Positions 1 to 4,965 of a stretch of 7,586 nucleotides of DNA are shown one piece after another. A model generated the notes under the pieces. The model was not told the DNA's origin, ran no database searches, and was given only the letters and a program-made list of their open reading frames with translations. Every line of letters begins with the position of its first letter. The stretch's first letter is position 1. This stretch comes from Humisphaera sp. (GTDB taxonomy: Bacteria; Planctomycetota; Phycisphaerae; Tepidisphaerales; Tepidisphaeraceae). The translations under genes and the position numbers were made by a program. The stretch covers positions 1-7,586 of the forward strand of contig JANXVV010000341.1 of the NCBI GenBank assembly GCA_025351525.1. Direction: 5' to 3'.

Positions 1-70
1 CGGTACTCCGAGACCTGTGTCTTTCGGCCAAGCCAGCACAGGTCTCGGAGTACCGCGACCTGTGGCACCC
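1..70. repeat. Paired intergenic palindrome (BIME-like), truncated at window start
   Basis: Perfect 19-bp inverted repeat: positions 1-19 are the reverse complement of 37-55, with a 17-nt spacer. The right-hand copy continues to about 70 and is self-complementary on its own: CACAGGTC (37-44) pairs with GACCTGTG (57-64), so it is a small hairpin unit ending in GTGGCACCC. The left unit probably extends upstream of the window. Two inverted copies of a short self-complementary unit is the organisation of REP pairs (BIMEs). No coding function is inferred; the short open frame running through it is a by-product of the repeat. Confidence 0.75.
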
Positions 71-196
71 GAACCTCATGCGGAAGTTATTTCGAGCCCG
101 TTCCTAAAATGGCTCAAAATAAAAGAGGGCAACGGCGACAGCCTTCCTTCATCGTATTGTTGTGGGTTAAGCGTTCCATGTCAAAAATGGAAAACA
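71..196. other. Gene-free stretch upstream of the MITE
   Basis: Nothing recognisable lies between the first palindrome and the MITE. The only open frame crossing it (84 codons from position 17) starts inside the palindrome and ends inside the MITE, has no ribosome binding site and encodes no recognisable protein, so it is not called as a gene. The stretch is more AT-rich than the coding DNA, as expected for spacer. Confidence 0.6.
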
Positions 197-310
197 AATG
201 AAGCGGGTGTGGCCGTCTTTTTTGGCGAACCACCGTTTTTAGGACGGGACGGCTGTCTGACAACCGCCTGACAGCCGTTTGCCAAAAAAGACGGCCATAC
301 CCAATGAAGC
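197..310. mobile_element. MITE-like element: 98 bp, 22-bp terminal inverted repeats, 8-bp target duplication
   Basis: The element proper is 205-302. Its ends, 205-226 and 281-302, are inverted repeats of 22 bp with one mismatch (g209 against t298, a G-U pair in RNA). Directly outside each end lies the same octamer AATGAAGC (197-204 and 303-310), as left by transposase-mediated insertion. Inside is a second perfect 9-bp inverted repeat (249-257/270-278) abutting the right end. There is no room for a transposase, so it is a non-autonomous element moved in trans. Termini starting GGG and an 8-bp duplication would suit several IS families known for 8-bp duplications (for example IS1595, ISL3 or IS66), but the family cannot be assigned from the sequence. 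As RNA the whole element folds into a long hairpin. Confidence 0.8.
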
Positions 311-323
311 AAGCGATGCTTTA

Positions 324-339
324 CCGGCGTAAACGCCGG
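324..339. repeat. Small palindrome upstream of waaF
   Basis: CCGGCGT (324-330) and ACGCCGG (333-339) are perfect 7-bp arms two bases apart. It lies about 45 bp upstream of the putative waaF -10 box, so it could be an operator-type site or the remains of a terminator hairpin; no T-run follows. Function is unknown. Confidence 0.35.
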
Positions 340-381
340 GCCATATGAAACGCCTCAATTTCGTCTCGCCCTTGTCTGCGG

Positions 382-387
382 TATACT
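382..387 (+). promoter_or_regulatory. Putative -10 box of waaF (possible leaderless start)
   Basis: TATACT matches the sigma70 -10 consensus at five of six positions and ends nine bases before the waaF ATG at 397. Transcription starting about 7 nt downstream would place +1 within a few bases of the start codon, giving a leaderless or near-leaderless mRNA. In agreement, no Shine-Dalgarno sequence precedes this ATG, whereas the two other plus-strand genes have one. No good -35 box is seen at 16-18 bp spacing, so the call is tentative. Confidence 0.4.
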
Positions 388-396
388 CTCGGATCG

Positions 397-1485
397 ATGT
401 CCAACCCCCGCAAAATTTTGGTCGTGCAACCCAGTTGGGTGGGTGATGCCGTGATGGCGACCCCGATGCTTCGCTCGCTGCGAGAGCTTTATCCCGAGGC
501 CGAGATCAGCTATCTGCTTCGCCGGTACGTCAAAGAGGTTTACACGGGAATGCCCTGGGCCGATCGACTTATCACCTACCGCACCGGTAAGACCAAAGCC
601 AAAGCGGGCAAGGGATTATTCGACCTGGCGGCAAGGCTTCGGTCCGCCGAGTTCGATCTGGCGGTCCTGCTGCCCAACAGTTTCAAAGCCGCCCTGCTCT
701 GCAAGATGGCGAACATCAAAAAAGTGGTGGGCTACGATCGCGATGGCCGGGGGTTCCTGCTGAGCGATAAGCTGCTGCCTGTGAAAGAGCGCGGGAAATT
801 TGTTCCATCGCCCATCGTCAAATACTACATGGGGCTGTCGCAGTATCTCGGTTCCAAGAATCGGGATTTGTCGCTCAAGCTGTTTGTGACCGAAGCGGAG
901 CGCCGCGAGGCCGAGGGGGTTTTTGCGCGGGCTGCCTTGAATCCAGATCTGGATCGCCCCGCCGTCCTGGGTCAACCGCCTTTGATCCTGCTCAACCCCG
1001 GCGCGCAATACGGGGCCGCCAAATGCTGGCTGCCCGAAAACTTCGCCGCGCTCGGCGATCGCTTCGCCGACGAACTGGGCGCGAAGGTGCTGATCTCCGC
1101 CTCGCCGAAAGAGCGTCGAATCGTCGATGCCATTTGCCATCGGATGAAGCATGCCCCGATCGATCTGTCGCGGCATGGATTGACGCTCGGCGCGCTGAAG
1201 GAAATCGTCCGCCGTTGCGATCTGATGGTCACCAACGACACCGGCCCGCGCCACATTGCCGCCGCCATGGACGTGCCGGTGGTCACTATTTTCGGGCCGA
1301 CGTTCCCCGAATGGACTGAAATCAATTACGCCAAGGAACGCCAGATCGCCGTCAAGGTTTTTTGCGGTCCCTGCCAGAAAAAAACCTGCCCGCTCGATCA
1401 CCGCTGCATGACGCGAATCACGCCGGCCATGGTGTTCGATGCGGCGACCCAACTGCTGCCGCACAAACAGCCGGCACCGGTTTGA
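397..1485 (+). CDS. waaF: ADP-heptose:LPS heptosyltransferase II (WaaF/RfaF, GT9 family)
   Basis: Transfers L-glycero-D-manno-heptose from ADP-heptose to the growing LPS inner core at the cytoplasmic face of the inner membrane. The 362-residue product is close to the usual GT9 length of about 350. The N-terminal Rossmann half opens with ILVVQPSWVGDAVMATPML (residues 7-25), including the Gly-Asp (D17) that matches the catalytic acid position in WaaC/WaaF. The C-terminal half has the WaaF signatures NPGAQYGAAK (200-209) and TNDTGPRHIAAA (279-290), which bind the ADP-sugar, followed by IFGPT. A four-cysteine motif near the end (C323, C326, C331, C337; CGPCQKKTCPLDHRC) resembles the conserved cysteine cluster of many WaaF proteins. 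No signal peptide, as expected. The start at 397 fits the family N-terminus exactly; there is no Shine-Dalgarno, but a -10-like box lies nine bases upstream. It stands alone, convergent with the next gene. Heptosyltransferase I or another GT9 enzyme is less likely given the NPGAxYGxAK motif. Confidence 0.88.
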   Translation: MSNPRKILVVQPSWVGDAVMATPMLRSLRELYPEAEISYLLRRYVKEVYTGMPWADRLITYRTGKTKAKAGKGLFDLAARLRSAEFDLAVLLPNSFKAALLCKMANIKKVVGYDRDGRGFLLSDKLLPVKERGKFVPSPIVKYYMGLSQYLGSKNRDLSLKLFVTEAERREAEGVFARAALNPDLDRPAVLGQPPLILLNPGAQYGAAKCWLPENFAALGDRFADELGAKVLISASPKERRIVDAICHRMKHAPIDLSRHGLTLGALKEIVRRCDLMVTNDTGPRHIAAAMDVPVVTIFGPTFPEWTEINYAKERQIAVKVFCGPCQKKTCPLDHRCMTRITPAMVFDAATQLLPHKQPAPV

Positions 1486-1510
1486 AACATCAAGCCGAAA
1501 AATTCAGATG

Positions 1511-1633
1511 AACCACGAAGTCACGAAAAAACACGAAGGAATGCAAAAAGTTTCGGATAATTCAAGCGCAACATGCGTTCTGATGATCCGTGTAAAATCC
1601 GCCGCATGAAAGTCTCCTTCGTGGTTTCGTGGT
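1511..1633. repeat. CACGAA-type repeats in inverted arrangement between convergent genes
   Basis: The left cluster (1511-1540) holds CACGAA three times (1514, 1522, 1532), and the right cluster (1615-1633) holds its complement TTCGTG twice (1618, 1626). Nine bases pair perfectly between 1532-1540 and 1615-1623, and seven between 1513-1519 and 1626-1632, so a large imperfect stem-loop could form. It fills most of the 204-bp gap between the ends of waaF and the minus-strand gene, where it might act as a bidirectional transcription barrier. Repeats of this ACCACGAAG type are, to my knowledge, scattered in many environmental bacterial genomes. No T-rich tail is present. Confidence 0.55.
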
Positions 1634-1689
1634 GAACAATCCGGGAGAGATCGCTTCTCAGATGGGTGTGACACTATCGGATGAAACTA

Positions 1690-2343
1690 TCACCGATCCG
1701 GCTTCGTCGAGGGTTGGCTCGTCGCCTGGGTGGCGGCTTTGATCATCACGCTCGCCAACTTCGTTTGAATCGCCGCTTCCGCCTCCTGGGAGGTCGTGAA
1801 TTTTCCGGCGGTGATCTCACCTGCGACGCTCTCAAACACCTGAGTCACCTTTTTCAAAAGCGACACCTGACGCGGCAGATTTTCCTCGGCGTTCGCAAAA
1901 TCGCGGATGACCAGTTGCCATCGATCCTGCGAGCGATGGAACAGGATGGCGCGCGATCGACCGATGGGAATGAGCGTGGCGGTGTCGCCCGATATTTTAA
2001 CCTCCGCCTGATCGAGGCGGGTCAGTTCATCCTTGGTGATGATCCCGGTGGCGGGGACTTCGCCGACGATGCCCAATGTCGTCTTTTCGGCATCGCTTAA
2101 TTTTTTAGCGCCGAGAATCAAATCCGTAAACGCCTGCGACAGTTCTCGCTCTTCATCGTTGGCCGCGTAAAAGATTTTGAGCACCGCCGTGCCGTCCTGC
2201 GCCTCGATCGAGCGATGCAAACTTTTCAGCGCGGCCGGCGGCGAGCTCAAATCGGGTTCGACGCCGCACGCCATCCACGCGGTGCAGACTGCGGCGATCA
2301 GAATCAGGCGACCGGCTGGGAATAACCATGCGAAGGTTTTCAT
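1690..2343 (-). CDS. Exported or lipoprotein-like protein of unknown function (217 aa)
   Basis: Not recognised as a named family. The N-terminus MKTFAWLFPAGRLILIAAVC has a short charged start followed by a hydrophobic core, ending in TAWMAC (Cys26). This may be an atypical lipobox or a type I signal peptide, so the product is probably exported. The mature part starts with a helix-like region (about 35-80), then beta-rich segments in which EVKISGDTATLIPIG and a later RWQLVIRDF resemble the strand pattern of NTF2-like proteins; that fold is only a guess. The C-terminus is a hydrophilic Thr/Ser/Gln/Pro tail (ATSQPSTKPDR). The frame is open 42 codons further upstream, but that extension runs through the intergenic palindrome at 2387-2452 and has no signal peptide, so I chose the ATG at 2343. 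A GAAG lies just upstream and a TAAAAT ten bases upstream. It is divergent from the protease gene and convergent with waaF. Confidence 0.72.
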   Translation of the reverse strand: MKTFAWLFPAGRLILIAAVCTAWMACGVEPDLSSPPAALKSLHRSIEAQDGTAVLKIFYAANDEERELSQAFTDLILGAKKLSDAEKTTLGIVGEVPATGIITKDELTRLDQAEVKISGDTATLIPIGRSRAILFHRSQDRWQLVIRDFANAEENLPRQVSLLKKVTQVFESVAGEITAGKFTTSQEAEAAIQTKLASVMIKAATQATSQPSTKPDR

Positions 2344-2350
2344 GAGTTCT

Positions 2351-2370
2351 TCAATTTTACTCGAAATTGA
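2351..2370 (-). promoter_or_regulatory. Putative -10 box and palindrome upstream of the minus-strand gene
   Basis: On the minus strand TAAAAT (2359 down to 2354) ends ten bases before the ATG at 2343, so the mRNA would have almost no leader. It overlaps a perfect 7-bp inverted repeat, TCAATTT (2351-2357) and AAATTGA (2364-2370). A further CAATTT-like box lies at 2381-2386. Repeated CAATTT boxes over a -10 site could be an operator, but the region is simply AT-rich and no clear -35 is seen. Confidence 0.3.
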
Positions 2371-2386
2371 GTCTTTTAAAAATTGA

Positions 2387-2452
2387 GGTGGCATGGGCGT
2401 CTCGCCCATGTTTTTTGGCCGGAAAATGCGTGGGCGATACGCCCATGCCACC
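2387..2452. repeat. Paired intergenic palindrome (BIME-like)
   Basis: Two inverted copies of one unit, 2387-2410 and 2429-2452, separated by 18 bp and differing at a few positions. Each unit begins (or ends) with GGTGGCATGGGCG and is itself a hairpin: CATGGGCG pairs with CGCCCATG around a 3-nt loop. The element sits in the divergent intergenic region. Read on the minus strand it adds a spurious N-terminal extension to the neighbouring gene, including the peptide MGETPMPP, which is simply the translation of the repeat. Confidence 0.8.
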
Positions 2453-2514
2453 AAAAATTCATCCCGCACCCGCAGGATGTCCGATAATAATTTGCGAAAT
2501 ATCTCATTTAGGGG

Positions 2515-2543
2515 TTGACGGCCTTTCCGTATCCCCGTAAAAC
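2515..2543 (+). promoter_or_regulatory. Sigma70-type promoter of the S8 protease gene
   Basis: TTGACG (2515-2520, five of six consensus bases) is followed by an exact 17-bp spacer and TAAAAC (2538-2543, four of six). This is the best promoter match in the window. Transcription would start near 2550, about 354 nt before the protease start codon, so the transcript would carry a long leader. Confidence 0.5.
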
Positions 2544-2549
2544 CCCGTC

Positions 2550-2891
2550 TTCACTTTGGCAGAAAGCTTCTCTCTCGAAGGCTTTTTCTGCCGGAGTTTT
2601 CGATTCGTATCGCTGCATCATGCGGTTGCCGACTCTCCCCGAGAGCCGATGATCGCGATTGAAATCGGGCGTCTGTCAACGCTCACTTCATCCACCGGCT
2701 GATCCGTGCTGTACTCGGATCGGCGAATTTTCCAATTCATCTCTTGTTGAGGCTCCGCGGTTCATCCCGCGCCCTTCTCCTGTTGCTTTGTTTTGCAGCA
2801 GCGGGCCGCGTCGACCTCGGTCGGCCCGGCCCACCACGCTCTTTCTGCGCCTTCTCACGGCGCGGGTAGGGAGAAACTTTTTCCCTTTTTC
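2550..2891 (+). promoter_or_regulatory. Long, hairpin-rich 5' leader of the protease gene
   Basis: This stretch has no convincing gene. It carries a series of short stems: 2558-2565/2585-2592 (8 bp), 2633-2637/2641-2645 (5 bp), 2698-2706/2716-2724 (9 bp with one G-U), 2756-2760/2767-2771 (5 bp), 2803-2808/2822-2827 (6 bp), 2847-2851/2859-2863 (5 bp) and 2868-2875/2879-2886 (8 bp with one G-U). The last stem runs into a T-run (2886-2890) two bases before the Shine-Dalgarno and so looks like an attenuator placed at the ribosome binding site. Some of these stems would be expected by chance in GC-rich DNA. It matches no riboswitch class I know. Confidence 0.4.
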
Positions 2892-2903
2892 AAAGGTACT
2901 TTA

Positions 2904-4595
2904 ATGGCCAGGAACAAGACCCCGTCGAAGACCGCCCGCAAGTTGAAAGCCGCATCGAACGCCGTTTCGTTCAACGTCGAAATGCTCGAATGCCGGCAGT
3001 TCCTCAGCGCCGCCCCCTGGAGCGCGCAGGATCAACAAATCGGTCTGGACCTGGCCACGCAGAATCATCCCGGCATCACCGGTGCCGGCGAGACGGTTGC
3101 GATCATCGATCAAGGCGTCGATTACAACCACCCCGCCCTCGGCGGTGGATACGGCAACAAAATCGTCACCTCCTGGAATTTTGACACCGGTTTCTACGAT
3201 ACCTTCCCGAACGACGGCAACGCCCACGGCACCGGCACCGCCGGTCAAATCGCCGCCGATCCGCACGTCGTCGATGGCCTGCTCTATCAGGGCGTCGCGC
3301 CCGGCGTAAAGATCATCTCCCTCCGTGCCAGCGGCACTTACAATATGCAGCAGGCGCTGAACTGGCTTATCAGCCATCGCACCGAATACAACATCGTGGG
3401 CCTGAATTATCTCGACCAGAGCGGCGCGGATGAAACGCAGTTCGTCGGTCAATTGCAGACGCTGCACGACTCGGGCGTATTCATCGCCGGTGCGGTCGGG
3501 AACTACGGCCCGGGCCCCGCTTATGCGCACTTGAACGATTTGATTCACACCGTCGGTTCCGTCAATTCCTCGGATCAGCTCAGCAGTTTCACCCCGCGCG
3601 GATCGGCGCTCGATCTGGTCGCCCCGGGCGAGAATGTCGACGTCACGTGGTATTACGACGGCATCCACGCCGACCTGCCCAGCAGCGGCACCAGTTGGAC
3701 CGCCCCGCAGGTCACCGGGGCGGCGGCACTCATCAAGCAGATCAACCCGCGATTTTCCGCCGACCAGGTTTATCAGATCATTCGCGACAGCGCCACCTCC
3801 GTGTATGATTCCTATAGCAATGCCAACTATGCAAGGCTGAATGTGGACGGCGCCCTGACGCTCGCTTACCAACGCAGCGGTCAAGCCAAAAGTGCTTCCG
3901 TCGCCGTGACGGCCAGTCGCGCGGTTTCGGCGGTGACGCCGGAAAAGGCGGCGCCGGCGGTCGTGCGGGCGCCCACGGTCGTCGCTAAGCCGCAAGCGGC
4001 AGTCGCCACGCCGCACGCTGTCCGCACAGTCGCCAAGGCCACCGTTGTTGCACCCGCCAATCCCGCACAGGAATCGCCATTCACCGGAACTGCGTTCGCA
4101 ACCTCCACGCGGATTGCCGCCGCCAACTATGACAACGGCGGCGAGGGCATCGCGCACCACGACACGACGCCGTTCAACGAAGGCGGCGATGCCTATCGAA
4201 ACGGTGCCGTCGACACCACATGGAGCGCGTCGCAGAACACCGAAATCGTCGGATGGACCCATGCCGGCGAGTGGATGAAGTACACGGTCAATGTCGCCAA
4301 ATCCGGAACCTATGCCTTCGCCGCCCAAACCGCCGCCGTCGGTTCCGGCGGAAAATTCCATGTGGAAGTGGATGGCAAAAGAGTCACCGGTTCCCTTGCC
4401 GTCAGCAACACCGGCGGGTGGGACAATTACGCGACGCATGTGGTGAAAGGTTTGAAACTCAAAGCCGGGAAACATGTCTTTCGCGTGGTGATGGATCAGA
4501 ATGGCACTTCCGGCAACGTCGGGAACTTCAACTGGTTCTCCGTCGCGCCGGCGAGTTCGTTTGCCGCAGTGCCGGCGGCGAAGAAGAAGCGATAA
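2904..4595 (+). CDS. S8 subtilisin-like protease with LEPR-XLL-type N-terminus and CBM6-like C-terminal domain
   Basis: Probable exported serine endopeptidase of 563 residues. A basic N-terminus (1-20) leads to MLECRQFLSA (27-36), a variant of the LEPR-XLL motif found near the start of many planctomycete surface and secreted proteins; no classical hydrophobic signal peptide is visible. The S8 domain (about 40-325) keeps the full triad: D69 in VAIIDQGVDYNHP, H108 in AHGTGTAG and S264 in SGTSWTAPQVTGAAAL, with oxyanion N200 in GAVGN. The usual second His of HGTHVAG is Gly here, and the substrate-binding segment reads VGLNYLDQ rather than the common NMSLG. An Ala/Val/Pro/Thr-rich linker (326-393) joins a CBM6-like beta-sandwich (394-550) with NYDNGGEGIAHHDT, VGWTHAGEWMKYTVNV, FHVEVDG, TGGWDNY and a final NFNWF; such modules usually bind polysaccharides. 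It ends in AAKKKR. The start was chosen for its Shine-Dalgarno AAAGGT (2892-2897, six bases upstream). The open frame continues 37 codons upstream, but into the hairpin-rich leader. Confidence 0.85.
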   Translation: MARNKTPSKTARKLKAASNAVSFNVEMLECRQFLSAAPWSAQDQQIGLDLATQNHPGITGAGETVAIIDQGVDYNHPALGGGYGNKIVTSWNFDTGFYDTFPNDGNAHGTGTAGQIAADPHVVDGLLYQGVAPGVKIISLRASGTYNMQQALNWLISHRTEYNIVGLNYLDQSGADETQFVGQLQTLHDSGVFIAGAVGNYGPGPAYAHLNDLIHTVGSVNSSDQLSSFTPRGSALDLVAPGENVDVTWYYDGIHADLPSSGTSWTAPQVTGAAALIKQINPRFSADQVYQIIRDSATSVYDSYSNANYARLNVDGALTLAYQRSGQAKSASVAVTASRAVSAVTPEKAAPAVVRAPTVVAKPQAAVATPHAVRTVAKATVVAPANPAQESPFTGTAFATSTRIAAANYDNGGEGIAHHDTTPFNEGGDAYRNGAVDTTWSASQNTEIVGWTHAGEWMKYTVNVAKSGTYAFAAQTAAVGSGGKFHVEVDGKRVTGSLAVSNTGGWDNYATHVVKGLKLKAGKHVFRVVMDQNGTSGNVGNFNWFSVAPASSFAAVPAAKKKR

Positions 4596-4607
4596 GACAT
4601 GGAACGC

Positions 4608-4759
4608 CAACGGCGGAATTTTTTTGGAAGTGTGAACCGGCGAAGCCGCCTCCGATTCGGAGCGGGCCTCAGCGGGTCCGGTATGCCGTGACGCGTTGGT
4701 GCCCGCTCCGAATTGGAGGTAATTTTGATGTTCACGGTTCCGAAAAAATTCCGCCGTTG
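4608..4759. repeat. Large nested inverted repeat downstream of the protease gene
   Basis: Outer arms of 22 bp (4608-4629 and 4738-4759) match at 21 positions, and inner arms of 19 bp (4649-4667 and 4701-4719) match at 18. The segments between outer and inner arms have diverged, sharing little beyond GTGAAC. The whole is therefore an inverted pair of units of about 60 bp around a 33-bp centre. It begins 12 bases after the protease stop codon and could act as a transcription barrier or 3'-end stabiliser. No target duplication flanks it, so recent transposition is not shown. Confidence 0.75.
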
Positions 4760-4831
4760 TGCGGAAGCCGTTCTGGACGGACGCCGTAAAACGATTACAT
4801 TCGACGCATATCGAGGTTCGTGTCATCATTC

Positions 4832-4867
4832 TTTTTTTTCGGAACGCTGAACATCAAAATCACCTCC
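4832..4867 (+). repeat. Third partial copy of the 60-bp repeat unit
   Basis: 31 of 36 bases match the reverse complement of 4715-4750, the right-hand unit of the nested inverted repeat. The shared core is TGAACATCAAAAT followed by ACCTCC. This copy lacks the outer CAACGGCGG part and the inner CGGAGCGGGC part. It lies about 100 bp before the dehydrogenase start. Short open frames crossing these copies in both directions share a peptide of the type FRNxEHQNxL, which is only the translated repeat. Confidence 0.65.
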
Positions 4868-4875
4868 ATCAACAC

Positions 4876-4918
4876 CTGCGATCTTCGCGACTAATTTGCA
4901 CAGCGAAGATCGCCGCAG
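4876..4918 (+). repeat. Perfect 11-bp hairpin upstream of the dehydrogenase gene
   Basis: GCGATCTTCGC (4878-4888) and GCGAAGATCGC (4903-4913) are perfect 11-bp arms around a 14-nt loop. Alternatively CTGCG (4876-4880) pairs with CGCAG (4914-4918), giving a longer stem with a 3-nt bulge. No T-run follows, so a standard intrinsic terminator is unlikely. It may be a leader structure of the gene starting at 4966, or part of the repeat cluster before it. No convincing promoter was found in 4868-4965. Confidence 0.5.
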
Positions 4919-4965
4919 ATCTACGCGCAGAGGATGATCTCGCGTCGTCAATCGAAAGGTGCTAG

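Noticed and set aside
17..271. 84-codon plus-strand frame at the window start
   Set aside because: Starts within a palindrome and ends within the MITE; no ribosome binding site and no recognisable product.
616..1464. 282-codon minus-strand frame opposite waaF
   Set aside because: Antisense to a well-conserved GT9 enzyme; no domain, no ribosome binding site.
1511..1633. Possible CRISPR-like array of CACGAA units
   Set aside because: Units are 8-10 bp apart with no spacers of regular length, and the second cluster is inverted; this is a degenerate dispersed repeat.
2793..2903. 37-codon N-terminal extension of the protease
   Set aside because: The ATG at 2904 has a proper Shine-Dalgarno; the extension overlaps the leader stems and adds no signal peptide.
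2659..2904. 81-codon frame in the protease leader
   Set aside because: Composition typical of non-coding GC-rich DNA, and it runs through several hairpins. It ends on the protease start, but its own start has no Shine-Dalgarno, so translational coupling is not supported.
4608..4759. Second MITE
   Set aside because: The inverted ends are convincing, but no direct repeat flanks them, so insertion cannot be shown; kept as a repeat only.
2901..4829. 642-codon open frame on the minus strand opposite the protease gene
   Set aside because: Its residues are those of a GC-rich antisense shadow (long Arg/Gly/Asp/Val-rich runs), with no recognisable domain. The plus strand encodes intact S8 and CBM6-like signatures, and the frame continues through the non-coding repeats at 4608-4759.
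4759..4965. 68-codon frame before the dehydrogenase gene
   Set aside because: Begins at the end of the nested inverted repeat and includes the third repeat copy; the peptide it shares with an antisense frame comes from the repeat, not from a protein family.
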